Source: Polytrichum commune (taxonomy: Eukaryota; Streptophyta; Polytrichopsida; Polytrichales; Polytrichaceae). From it: a stretch of 64,000 nt of DNA. Under the pieces are notes generated by a model. The model was not told where the DNA came from. It was given only the letters and a program-made list of their open reading frames with translations, and did no database searches. A program made the position numbers and the translations under genes. Shown here one piece after another: positions 1 to 10,907 of the stretch. How positions within the stretch are numbered: the stretch's first letter is position 1; the number at the start of each line of letters is the position of its first letter. Location: the NCBI GenBank assembly GCA_950295325.1, contig OX485807.1:14099001-14163000 (forward strand), given 5' to 3'.

Positions 1-768
1 TATTCAGTGTGGTTTGAGCATTCACAGTTCCCAGATTTCGGCAGCTTGGTTGAAGCATCACCCTTCATTCTTCCTAAATCCTCTTCATCATGGCTAGCAT
101 CTCGTTAACCATCCAATCTCCCCTTGCATTTCACATTATGCGGCATTCGGCATTCTGGCTTGTAATTTCCTTCCCCGACTGCCATTGTCTTTCTACCACT
201 AGTTGCGCACACCATCAAATAGCCAATTGTGCTCCCTTCCTTAGCCCATAACCATTTAGGCAGAAAGAAGCATTTTCCTTCCCGACCATCTACCCTTGCC
301 TCCTGATCGGCTGAACCCTCCTGCCGCCGTCGTCCAGTGTGAGAGAGCACACAGAGAGCACCTCCCGAGTGGTTCATGGCACCCCTCCCCCTGATCGGGA
401 AATCTGGGACCTTACCCGCTTATTGCCACCCGTTAACTGCCTTAACTGGACTAACCCCATACCCAAAATGAACACCTGCCTTCTTAATCTAATCCTATCA
501 TGGCTAAGATGAACAATAAAATAAGGCCTAACCCATAATATGCACCCAAACTAACCCCAATCTTACTTCACAATACTCTAAGCCTCCCCTGTCCACCATC
601 TTAATCCCTAATTCGCTACTTCAAGCCATAGATCCGACATCATCCCCTTCCTAACCTCCTACTGAGTTGCAATCCAAACACACCCCTTTGTTCACTCTTT
701 TTATCTTTTCACATCATTAAACAACATAAAAATTGAAGTCCTAATTGTCTGTTGTAGTTAAGAACTCA

Positions 769-868
769 TGTGGGCACCAAATTGGGCTCACACAGGAGCA
801 CACACTACATACGTGTAGCATGCATGCAGTTCCTCGCCCTCTGTGAGCCCAAAAGGGTGCCCACATTT
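769..868. repeat. Imperfect inverted repeat / small foldback
   Basis: The left arm (tgtgggcaccaaattgggct and on to about 795) pairs with the right arm near 842-868, whose reverse complement begins tgtgggcacccttttgggct. Each arm is about 27 bp and the loop about 46 bp. No protein is encoded. It could be a very short MITE; the flanks show no convincing target duplication. Confidence 0.6.
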
Positions 869-2040
869 AGTCTTAGACCCTTGAATCGTTAGTTGATGCA
901 CTTTGAAGTAGCATGTTACTTCACAAAAATATAAAAAGAGTGAAATGTTAGTCTTAGAAGTACCATGTTGTAAGAGGCTAGGATGTGAGTTGTTATTGTG
1001 TTTTTACCTTCGGAAGGATTTGAGTGAATGAGGATAGGTAAGGAGAACTTGGATTGAGTAGTTAGTGAGTAGGCTAGTACAAATGGATGGAGACAACCAA
1101 AATGACTCAAGAGGCAAGTGCATTCGAATTGGGATGAATGGAGGATCACATGGAGCGCACAAGTGGACCACCTCATCATGGCCACTTAATGGGGAAGGCC
1201 CAAGGAAGAATGCAAGGTGGAGGATAAGCAAATTCTCAAAGCACCAATCAAATCACGAGTTAAGCATCGTGGTTTGAATTAAGTGGTGAGCGACGATTTG
1301 GGAAAGTAAGGGGAGAAAGTTATGGCGGCGGAAAGCGAAGGAGGCTAAGTTTGGGTTGAAGCATCCCAAGTTTGGTAAAGTGTGGTAGGTAGAAAGCCAA
1401 GGCTAGTTAAATGTTCGAATTAGGATCCTTGTTGATCATTTGAGGGAGGAAGGCTTAGAAGATAGGATTGGCGCCTACTAAGTAGGAGGAAATCTCAAGG
1501 GCTTATCGTGAGCCTTGAGGGTGCTCACCCCCTCAAGCTTACTATATAATCCCTCATTCTTCCCTCACTCATCCTCTCTTTCCTTTGTGCTCCAAGGCAC
1601 CCCACGAGTTATAAGTGTGGGTGTGGGAAGCCATATTGGAGCACATGTGTGTGCTTAGTTTTTAGTTTGAGAGCCAAGGCTTGTTAGCCTTGAAGAGGGC
1701 TTGACCTCTTGGTAGAATTAGTGTTGACGTGAAGGATTTTAAAGTTAATTCATGATTCCAATTTGTGGTACTTAAAGTTCATGTTTTGAATACACGTGGT
1801 TGCAAGTTCCATGTTTAAGAGTTGAGCACTTGATGTTGTGATGAGTGCAAAAATATACTTGTGTGGATTAGTTAGTCTTAGTGAAGTTAGGAAATTCTCT
1901 CTCCCCCTCTCCTCTCTAGGATTTTAGGATTTTAGGATTAGAGAAGAATTGTGTGATTAGAAAGGGGTTGTTAGTAGAATTAGGGAAATTAGGTAGGAAG
2001 ATTAGTTAAGGACTTGAATAATTAGTGAGGTAGTTGGGGA

Positions 2041-2320
2041 TTACAACTACAAAGTTGTGGGTTCATGAAGGAGCTGGGTTTATGAAGGAGCTGGGTTTGT
2101 TTAGTTAGAAAGTAAAGAGCTGGGTTTATGAAGGACCTGGGTTTGTTTAGTTAGAAGCTAAGGAGCTGGGTTCATGAAGGAGCTGGGTTTATGAAGGAGC
2201 TGGGTTTGTTTAGTTAGAAGCTAAGAAGCTGGGTTTATGAAGGAGCTGGGTTTATGAAGGAGCTAGGTTTATGTAATTAGAAAGTAAAGAGATGGGTTCA
2301 TGAAGGAGCTTAGTAGATAG
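2041..2320. repeat. Degenerate tandem repeat (ggagctgggtttatgaa motif)
   Basis: The motif aggagctgggtttatga recurs about ten times, sometimes head to tail at about 21 bp and sometimes separated by tttgtttagttagaagctaa, which gives a higher-order unit near 60 bp. The copies have point differences. It shows no coding potential and looks like a minisatellite. Confidence 0.8.
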
Positions 2321-3095
2321 CCTACCTAATTAGCTCATAGACAAGTAGTTAGTTACATTATGCTAGTTAGTGTTATGTGTGGCTTTCACAAGTAAATGTA
2401 TTTGAGATTGACTATAGAGAATAGTGTTTTTTTTTTAACACTTGCATCCTCTCTTTAAAAATAAACCACGTGCACAATTTAATGGAGAATGTGGAACACT
2501 CTCGCGATGGCAAGACAAAGGAAGCAAAGACCAAAGGTGCGAGGGAGAGATTGACATAAGTCACATAAGTATTTCTTAATACTTAAAGGCTTATGTACGG
2601 TATGGAGACACCAAGTGAGACCTCTTATAGTAGCGATACGGAATACACAAGTGATAGTTCAAGTGGTAGTATAGAGTCAACGGCACGGACTCCATTTAGG
2701 AGAGGGATATCCTTAAGGGCTTGTGTAGCTAAAGCAGCCGGATGGACGTTAGAAGCAAACAAAGACAAAATAGCACCCGAGCATAAGGAGGTTAAAATAA
2801 CATAGTTAACTTGTGCATTCTCCACATACGTATTGAAATCGTACATTGAGTTGTTAAAAGTGAAATTCCAGTTAAATCCAAGACCACTTGAAGGGTGAAC
2901 CTTGCACTATGGACTCATCCAAGTCCAAATCCAATACCGCGGAGGAATGTGAGCCCAAACCCACTACTCGGACTACGGACGCTTAAGGGTGGGGGGTTTG
3001 GCCTCACACCCTCTCGCATGACAAGGACCTCTACATGACCATCTGCCCCCTTGCGGCTCTCTCCTGCCCTGCAGTGAGGCGTGCGTGCTACCTTT

Positions 3096-3127
3096 CACTA
3101 TAAGAAACCCGTGTTTTTTGTGATGTT
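3096..3127 (+). repeat. CACTA left terminal inverted repeat
   Basis: This 32-bp terminus starts CACTATAAG and is identical to the reverse complement of the right end. A TTT target copy sits immediately outside at 3093-3095. It would be the cleavage and recognition end for the transposase. Confidence 0.95.
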
Positions 3128-4214
3128 TACAAAAAACGTCTACGTCAACATGGACATCTACATTTAAACAGAGAACATCTACAAGAACGTCAGAATGAAC
3201 GGGACGTTGTAAACAACAACTTAATGTTAGTAGGCAAACGTGGGCATGTTGGCGGCCAGACATGTGGATGTTAGCCACCAAACGTGGGGATTCGGTCGTG
3301 AAACATTGGGATGTTAGCAGTTTAACGCGTAAATGTCTGGGGTAACTTGAGCGTCGATGGCGACATTATGTAGGACATGGAGAGAGGAGTCCAAGTGCCA
3401 CGTCGGCAAGGGCTCCCGGTTTTGACTATGGGGAAGACTTTGAAATTTGGTGCCACCTCAGCTACAACGCTGCCCAGCACCAAAAAAGTGAAGTGCGCGG
3501 GCAGGTTTTCAAAAATCCAAAAAATATATAGTTTTTTTTTAAAATATATATATATTTTAATAATAAATTCCGGGGTTGGTCCGCATTCAATTTCAATACT
3601 TGAAAAATGTACAATTTTCATATTTTCATGTTCTTAGTGTTATTATAAAAAAATCGAGAATGATATGGAATATTTCAACATGGCAATGACCATGGAATAT
3701 TTTAGGCTGACTTGGAATTTGGTTTACACATAGATTTCATCAAATTGTTATTTCAAGATCCTTTTTCTGCGTGGCCAACGATATTCCATGTCAGCAACGC
3801 TGACGTGTTGCACAGTGTCAGGGTCAACGTCACTTGCAACATTGGCCGTGGCAGGAACTGCATGCCAATTACACGTCCTAGTAAATGTTGTATCCAATGT
3901 CCATATGGACGTCTAGGATGTGGTTTTGGGTGTACACTTGAACGTCCGCAGTAGCAATGTTACGTTTTCTGGCCATGCGTGCCAATGTTGCCCATGGAGA
4001 CATTGGCAACGCTGTTGGTGATGTGCCTAGTGGCGTGCACGATGGCATTGCCATAAACATGTTGATTTTAGGGTGCAGTTTGAGGGCATGTATTCAACTC
4101 TGACATGTATTATACTGAGGCATGGTGAACATCTGAACATGCTATCATTATCACGTCCAAACTAGTGGACATACATTATCATCAGCAAAGTGATTTGTCT
4201 CTGCATAGAAAACC

Positions 4215-7200
4215 CTATTGGTATTCCTCTTCTTGGGTCTCCGTAAGCATTGTGTTTGTTGCCGCTGTAACGTAGCTGCCCCCAACGGCCGCGGGTCTTC
4301 TGAGCGGTTCCGTTTCTTGTATTGTTGGCTGAAGACCACGGAAGTCGTCGTCATTCCCCACAGCAATGACGTTGGCAGCGGGTTGAGGTTGATGTATCGG
4401 CAGACGTCTCCCCCTGACGTCCGTGCGGAGCACAACCTTCCATCCGCGTCTCGTCGGATCATCAGATAGGAATACTTGTTGGCAATGCAGTGGAAATGCG
4501 AATGAATCGGCGTGCACCCTGCTGTCCATGTGGTTGAAGTTTGCCACCGTGAAGCCGTACTTGTCGCGTTCAATGTTGGAGAAACGCGCGTCACGTGTTG
4601 CCTTGATCCACTCACACAACAATACCGTCGTGCAGTGATTCCGGTAATCTAGCTCAAGTATCTCTTCGATGAAGCCGACATGCTCTGCGGTTCTCTCGAT
4701 GGGCTTCCCGTTGCAAATCCCCCAACGGAGCTGTTGCGTGAAGGCTACCACCACACATGAGTCCCTAATTACGAGACCGCCTTCCGAACTGCGAACACGC
4801 AAGTGCATTCCGAAACAATACATTTGTCTGTGCGATGTCGCGTACCGCTCGGGCGGACAAGCGTATTGTATGACGTCTTCGTGTAAACGCTCTCCTGAGC
4901 GTTGGGCGTGTTGCACACGCTCCTTCAACCAATCTGCGAAGGGGGGGATGTCGCTTAGGTCGGGAGGGTATGTCACAGGACGGCTTGGGCGAAGACGTCT
5001 TGAACGTCGCCGAAACGCCTCCCGCTCTTCCCACCTTCGAGCCTTTGCAACAATGTATTCCCTGCGTAGGGGTCCACGTATTTAGTGTCCGCAACATGCA
5101 TGCTACTGGATCTCGTCACATAAATTGCTGTCAACGTGTACTGTGCCCTGAAATCGTTGGCTCTCTCTTCTGTTATCCAAGGCGTATGGTTTGACATCTG
5201 TTGTGACATGCAATATTTAAGGACTCGTCATTCAGCATGCGCATGATGTCAATGGACACGTCCAGTATGACAGTATTATGTGGTTCAGGGCCTCACTCTC
5301 GCCACAGTTCCAGGCACGGCGCATTGTCGATGACAAACGCATGGGCGTACGAATGCACCTCATCGGACAACTTGCGCATTGTGTGTTCGTTTCGCCTCAA
5401 TACCTCATCGTTCATGGTTGCATCTTCATTGGGATCCCATACACGGTGCGTTGTTGCCCGATGCCGTTTCATGTATTCCGTGCAGAAGCCAAGAGTGTCC
5501 GATTGCCGATATCCTTCCGCTATGCTCCCTTCCGGGTGTGCGTAAGCCCTAACGTAGTCTTTCAACGTCTTCATGTATCTTTCAATCGGATACATCCACC
5601 TGCAGTGGACAGGTCCGCAAATGAACAACTGCTCCACAAGATGTACCGGAAGATGTGCCATAATATTCAAAAACGTCGGTGGAAACTCCTTCTCCATCAC
5701 ACATGTTGCCATTATGACGTCGCACATGAGATCCCCCTCGGCGTCTGCTCGGACCTCTTTCTCACAAATTCATTGAAACACCCGACACAACTTGATGATT
5801 GCCATGCGCACTTCTTCATCAAGGACATTTCGTACAGCCACCGGAAGTATCTGCACCCGGCATTTGGATTTCCCATTCAATCATTCAATCATATAGGTGT
5901 CATGCGGGTTGTCTGCTCTAGCATCGAGGATGTCTATGTTCACATGAGAGGTGTTTGTGCCAGCAACTACTCTCAAGAGCGTACATGTACGACGTATGTT
6001 AGAATGTCTTACTTGCTGCATGAGTACATGGTAGTCATGTGACTTCATGTACTGCAGCTTGCCATCTTCTAGTCGTTTATGAATGGCCCCAACATAGTTT
6101 GTGGGAGTGCGTATACTTGACACAATGGACACAAACTCGCTCCTCTCCACTGGCTTCAGTATGTAAGGGGCGTGCGGCATGTAATACTGATCACCCTGTC
6201 GTCGTGGAGGCTGCAACCAAATCTCGGGTCGTATGTTCAAGTCCTGCACATCTTGACGACTTCCCGGGCTGTCATTCATGCCGAACAAAGTTTTCAATAT
6301 GTTTTCACATAGATTCTTCTCGCAGTGCATCACATCCAAGACGTGTCGGATCTTCAAATGCTGCAAATTATACATCATGTGCAAGTTACATGTCTGACAT
6401 GTCAGGACAAAAGGCTAGGTTGCATCGTCTGACCACTGTTGCAACACGCGTTTTTCCCATTGTTAAAAAAAACATGGCTAAAATTACTAGAAACATTGCA
6501 AATGTTAACCTGGATGTGCCTTCGACGAACCCCATGTTCAATAGTTATTGTCCCCATGTTTGGAAACTAACATGCCAACGTTTTTTTACAACATCACGTT
6601 CATTTTGATGTTCATCTACATTTCATAGTCCAACATGTTCATGTCCACAAAAACGTCTACGGTTTTTGGTGACGTCGCAAAAACAGTGGTATCTTATAAT
6701 GGTTGATCAACGATTGCGGTGTGGGGTGTTCAATACAACACCTGCCAGTACGGAAGTTCAAATAAGGCGCTCAGGCGCTTCACGCGAGTGTTGTGGACAG
6801 GGTCGCTCTTCACTCCTTTTGTGCCACCTAGATCTAGGTATGACTGTCGCCATGCGGCGTATTTGATCACATCTGATCCTGAAACGCATTGAGGCCTTGT
6901 CCTTGTCTCGCGTTCCCCATTAAAGCGCATGTTCCGTCGATATGGATGGTGTCGAGCTAGATATCTACGTATTCATCCATACACAATCTTTGAACCTTTG
7001 GTGCTTCGGTTTGGGCGCAAGTCTCCTGTTTTTGCACTGCGACCATCCGTGTCGGGGCCGCAGCAGGGACATCCTTTATATCCCTTGCAACACAGGCCTG
7101 AAATGAGCCCGTACGCCGGAAAATCGGAGATTGTCCACATCAACATCCCCCTCATGTTGAACTATCGACATCCTGCGGGTTTGGAAAAATCAAGTGTTGG

Positions 7201-8514
7201 CACACCATGCCACAATTCCTTCAGCTCATCCAACAAGGGCCGTATGTACACATCGATGTTTCCGTCATGCGGTGACCGCTTCCCCGAGATCAGGATGCAT
7301 AGTGAAATGAAGAATTTCTTGGTTACAAACCAAGGCTCTAGATTATATATCAAGATCAACACTGCCCACGTGGACCAGTTTGTGTTGCTCAACTTGAACG
7401 GATTGACACCATCCAATGCCAAAGCTAGCCGCATGTTTCTCTTCTCGCTTCCAAAGTTGTTGAAAGCAACGTCGTTGTCAATGTGCTTCCAGACGGGACT
7501 ATCAACGACTGATCGCATGATGCCGTCTGCGCTGACATGTTTTGTGTAACCAATCAACATGCCGGCAATCTCCGGTGAACGCCACATACGTTTCAGCCTG
7601 GGTATTAGTGGGAAGTGCCGAATCACTTTGCTCGGGATATTATTTGTGCCTTCCATCCATCGTGACTTTGAACATTTGGGACAAACGTTTAATTCTGCGT
7701 GGTCGCCGTCATAGAGCACACATCCGTCCGGACATGTATGGATGTTGTTGTAGTTCATGCCCAACTTGTGGATTGTCTTCGCCGCTGCGTATTGACTGTG
7801 TGGTAGCTTGTTGCCCTCAGGGAGCAGGTCTTCCGACAAGTACCGCAGCAATTCGGATGTGAAGTTGTTGCTGACCCCAAAGACGACGCACATATTCATT
7901 ATGACGATTGTGGCGAAGACGACGCTGCACTTTGAACCTGTGTACAAAGGGGTGGTGCATTGCCTGTACAATTCCTCCAATCCCTCCACGGTGTCACTGT
8001 CCATGTCGACCTCCATGTCCACGTCGGTTTCAAGGGCGTACTCCCTGTGCAACGCATCACCTCGGTCCAGAGCCTCCATCACCTGCCTGTGGACATCATG
8101 GTACGGGTCGAGTGGCGTGTCGGCGCTGCCAACTGGATAGGAGCTCTGGACATTTCCGCCGACATCGGCGTTATCCTGAATGTCTGGATTGGCGTCGACT
8201 ACATCATCGTCAAATGACATGTCCTCGACCCAGATGCCATCCGGAGGGTATCCATCGGGAGGATCGCCGCCTATGATAGACTTTGTCAAAAACGGATCTC
8301 GGCCAACCGAGGTGTGATGCTTTCTGACAACATAGATGGATTTACGCAGGCCTCCGTGACAATTGACACATGGGCATGGGTAGGCCACAATGTTCTGCTC
8401 TGTTGCAACTCGAAGCTCTGTCTGCAGGATGAGATCGCCAAGGGGAATATGTCGTTCTGTGCGTCCGTCCTCCGTTATTCGGATGCGAGCACCGCGAGGC
8501 CGTGAATCGGCCAT
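4215..8514 (-). pseudogene. CACTA tnp2-type transposase, multi-exon, broken by in-frame stops
   Basis: In family members this protein cuts the element ends. The start is taken at ATG 8514 (MADSRPRGAR). An N-terminal segment with a CPC/NC cysteine motif is followed by the tnp2 core (HTCPDGC, CPKCSKSRW, WKHIDND, MWTISDFPAYG, CPCCG, ELPYWQ, RHVLDVMHCEKN), then DUF4218-like (LPVHLVEQLFICGPVHCRWM, YPIERYMKTLK) and DUF4216-like sequence (VIRDSCVVVAF, CEWIK, QVFLSDDP). Two introns restore known junctions: 6361-6741, which joins ELPYWQ to HLKIRHVLDV, and 5851-6012, which joins HVLMQQ to ILPVAVRN. A third, about 5196-5294, is likely. Damage includes in-frame stops at 7162-7164, near 6948 and near 5770, and a 1-nt frame change near 4975. 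The copy is probably not autonomous. Confidence 0.88.
6434..6701. mobile_element. Probable nested mini-CACTA remnant inside a transposase intron
   Basis: Within the 381-bp intron, a segment begins CACTGTTGCAACACGCG and ends cttataatg. Both ends are degenerate matches to the termini of the host CACTA element. Between them are typical subterminal words (catgtccacaaaaacgtc, gtgacgtcgcaaaaac). The flanking trinucleotides do not match, so the insertion is old or has been edited. The surrounding splice sites still join the conserved transposase motifs in frame. Alternatively this is simply a regulatory stretch rich in the element's motifs. Confidence 0.4.
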
Positions 8515-8605
8515 CTCCACTGTATCCACGTAGTTGATTATAAAAAAGTACTCATACCAGCAGTGCCAAATTGATTCCGCCGTATTCATGTACTAATTGT
8601 ATTCA

Positions 8606-8731
8606 TACGAATGTCTACAGTGACATCACTGCATTCAGGTACGATAGTCTACAGTGACATCTTTGATAGTTATATGGATGTCTACAGAGACATCTTTGAT
8701 AGTTGTTCGAATGTCCACAGTGACATCCATA
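8606..8731. repeat. 33-bp tandem repeat, four units, in the CACTA central region
   Basis: Units of the type tacgaatgtctacagtgaca recur near 8606, 8639, 8672 and 8705 with a few substitutions. They lie just upstream of the transposase start. Each unit contains the inverted pair gatgtct/agacatc seen in the element's subterminal regions, so these may be binding sites for the element-encoded DNA-binding protein. Confidence 0.8.
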
Positions 8732-10557
8732 AGTGCATATTTTTGTAAAATATAAGTTATACCACAATGAGCGTACCAATGAGCGAATCACTTGCACGCT
8801 CTCCAAAAGCAGCCAAACTATCTCCGAAAATGTGTACCGTGGACCTGTGGGCGCACTCCGTGGGCGTAAAGTGGTAGTACTGCCACACTGCACAACAAAC
8901 AACGAAAAACACCATCCCAACCAAACCTCTATTCTCCTCAGAATTCTACTATAACCACCACAATATGAATGTTGATGTATTCCAATTGGTATTGATTAGA
9001 GATCAAGGCATAATCCACTCATGAGCTGTGAGTAAACCTGTCTCAGTGCCCCACTTGTTCGTCAGGTAACACCAGACACGGCTACGTCAAGCAGGTTCAA
9101 TTTTGAGAACAACCTAGCAAAATATGACGCAAGTAAAATCCAGAACAGGCAGGTCACACTTGGAAAGCAAACACATGGTATGCACGGTAAAATCGGACCT
9201 GTGGCTACCACATTTCAACACATTGAGGTACAAGATTTAAAGCACTTCTGAGAAATAATAGTGTGTAGGTCTTATGGAGCCTCAATATGAAACACAAGAA
9301 AACATCACTCTATCGCCATAGGCAACGGTACGCTGAAATAGGAAGAAGTGCTCCTTCCAATATTACTAGCACATCTTCAGTGTTTGTGCCACAGCCTGTC
9401 ACAAATCCAACCATGCTTTAAGACTGATGTCTCATGTCTAACTCAATATAAAACAAGAGCAAATAGACCAATCAGATGTGTTTTGGTCTCCAGAATTCCA
9501 ATTCCTTGTAGTGTCACCAAAATGAAAATGCAGAGAGGTACTACCTGATTTAAAGTGACGCATTTTGCTATTCCAACCATATTACGGTAAAAATCTCTGC
9601 ATTAAAAATTGAAACATTCCACTTGTCAGTTCCACTAAAAGGATATATGTTTTGTGCTCTTGCAGATAATGGAACCTTTGTAGCCTTGAGCCTTTTGAGC
9701 ACGTTGGGTGATGGCTGACCCAACAATGGCAATTTGACGAGGTGAAAAATAAATTTCTGGAGTAGGATCTGAAATACCCATTAGGTAGTATGTGGAGGGT
9801 CAAAACCTCTTTGCAGTTCTTTCATTTTCTTCTTGGAGAGTATGTTAAGGTTACAACATCTGCTTCTTGGAGAGTATTTTAAATCGCAACATTTTGCTCA
9901 AATTCTTAGTCTAGATAGATGTCCTCAGCAACATGTGCCATGACATCCCCGAAGACGTCGTCGCGTTACGCAAACGACGGATAGGCATTTACCAAAAATC
10001 AAGTCGCCCTCACTTTGCACTTGCACATCCACCTTGGAAGCAACCGACCGTTCTTCCATCGGCACTTGCACTTTAATCGTTGTTTGCGCACGGCGAAATC
10101 CAACCCGAACATGCCCTTCAACTGCAACGGACATGTGCAAGGTGGTTTAAGGCAACCCCACCTATCACGGCCACAATCTTGACATAAGCAGTCACATGGC
10201 TTCTTGGTCTTGGAACACACGTGCTTCATCTGCAAATCACCCCCATTGTCCATGCATAAATATAAGTAATCTCAAGTCTCACTGACGGAATGAACTCCAG
10301 CTAGTAGGGAATGAACTCCATCATGGAAGTCAGTGAAAAAATCAGTCACAAAATTACTTAAGAGTATCCTCTACCAATCTCTGCTTTCCTCTTCTACCGC
10401 CTCACTCTTGTGCTCTTCTGAGATAGGGTTTCAGAGAAGATACCCTCCTACATTGTCGAATTCAGGGAAGATGAAAGTCCGGCTAATCTCAAAGCCACAA
10501 GCTATGATGTCCTTGGCATTTTCATGAGCAAGGCGCCGGGTCTCCTCCAAATGTCTG
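8732..10557. other. CACTA central non-coding region between divergent genes
   Basis: No gene was recognised. A cysteine-rich open frame on the minus strand near 9999-10253 (MDNGGDLQMKHVC...) has no neighbours or family that I can name. The region probably holds the divergent promoters of the two element genes. Confidence 0.5.
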
Positions 10558-10683
10558 GGTACGAATGTCTACATTGACATCATAGATACATGTACGAATG
10601 TCTACAGTGACATCATTGATACCTGTACGAATGTTTACAGTGACATCATTGATATTTGTACGAATGTCTACAGTGACATCCAT
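10558..10683. repeat. Second array of the same 33-bp unit, four copies
   Basis: The unit tacgaatgtctacagtgaca reappears near 10560, 10592, 10626 and 10660, before the plus-strand gene. It matches the 8606-8731 array, so matched arrays sit in front of both divergent genes. Confidence 0.8.
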
Positions 10684-10907
10684 AAGAGGACTAATACAAC
10701 ATGTGTAATGTCAATAGCGACGTCTAGGATGACATCCCTTTTTTCCTATCAAACGGGCATTGGGGTAAGCAAGAGGGCACCCATACTCCACGTGTCCCAA
10801 AAGACGTATATTCTAAGCGCACGGCAAAGTCAACACTATTTTCGGAGAAGGTTGTATCACATATACCCTAGCCTGCTGCATCCCAGTCGCATGGGATCAC
10901 CTTGTAC

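Larger units (their letters stand above)
1..3092. other. Intergenic DNA left of the CACTA element; no gene recognised
   Basis: No reading frame here resembles a protein family I know, and the open frames are short. It holds a hairpin at 769-868, a tandem array at 2041-2320, and a TATA-like motif (ctatataat, about 1543) followed by a pyrimidine-rich stretch, which could be the promoter of an old LTR. GC content rises towards 2990-3095, and that GC-rich character resumes after the transposon at 16985, so the two flanks were one host sequence before the insertion. Confidence 0.5.

Noticed and set aside
5278-6042. Plus-strand 254-codon frame
   Set aside because: Antisense to well-supported transposase exons and without any domain.
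9999-10253. Cys-rich minus-strand frame as a small secreted or zinc-binding protein
   Set aside because: No signal peptide, no splice context, and in the non-coding middle of a CACTA element. Cysteines alone are not enough.
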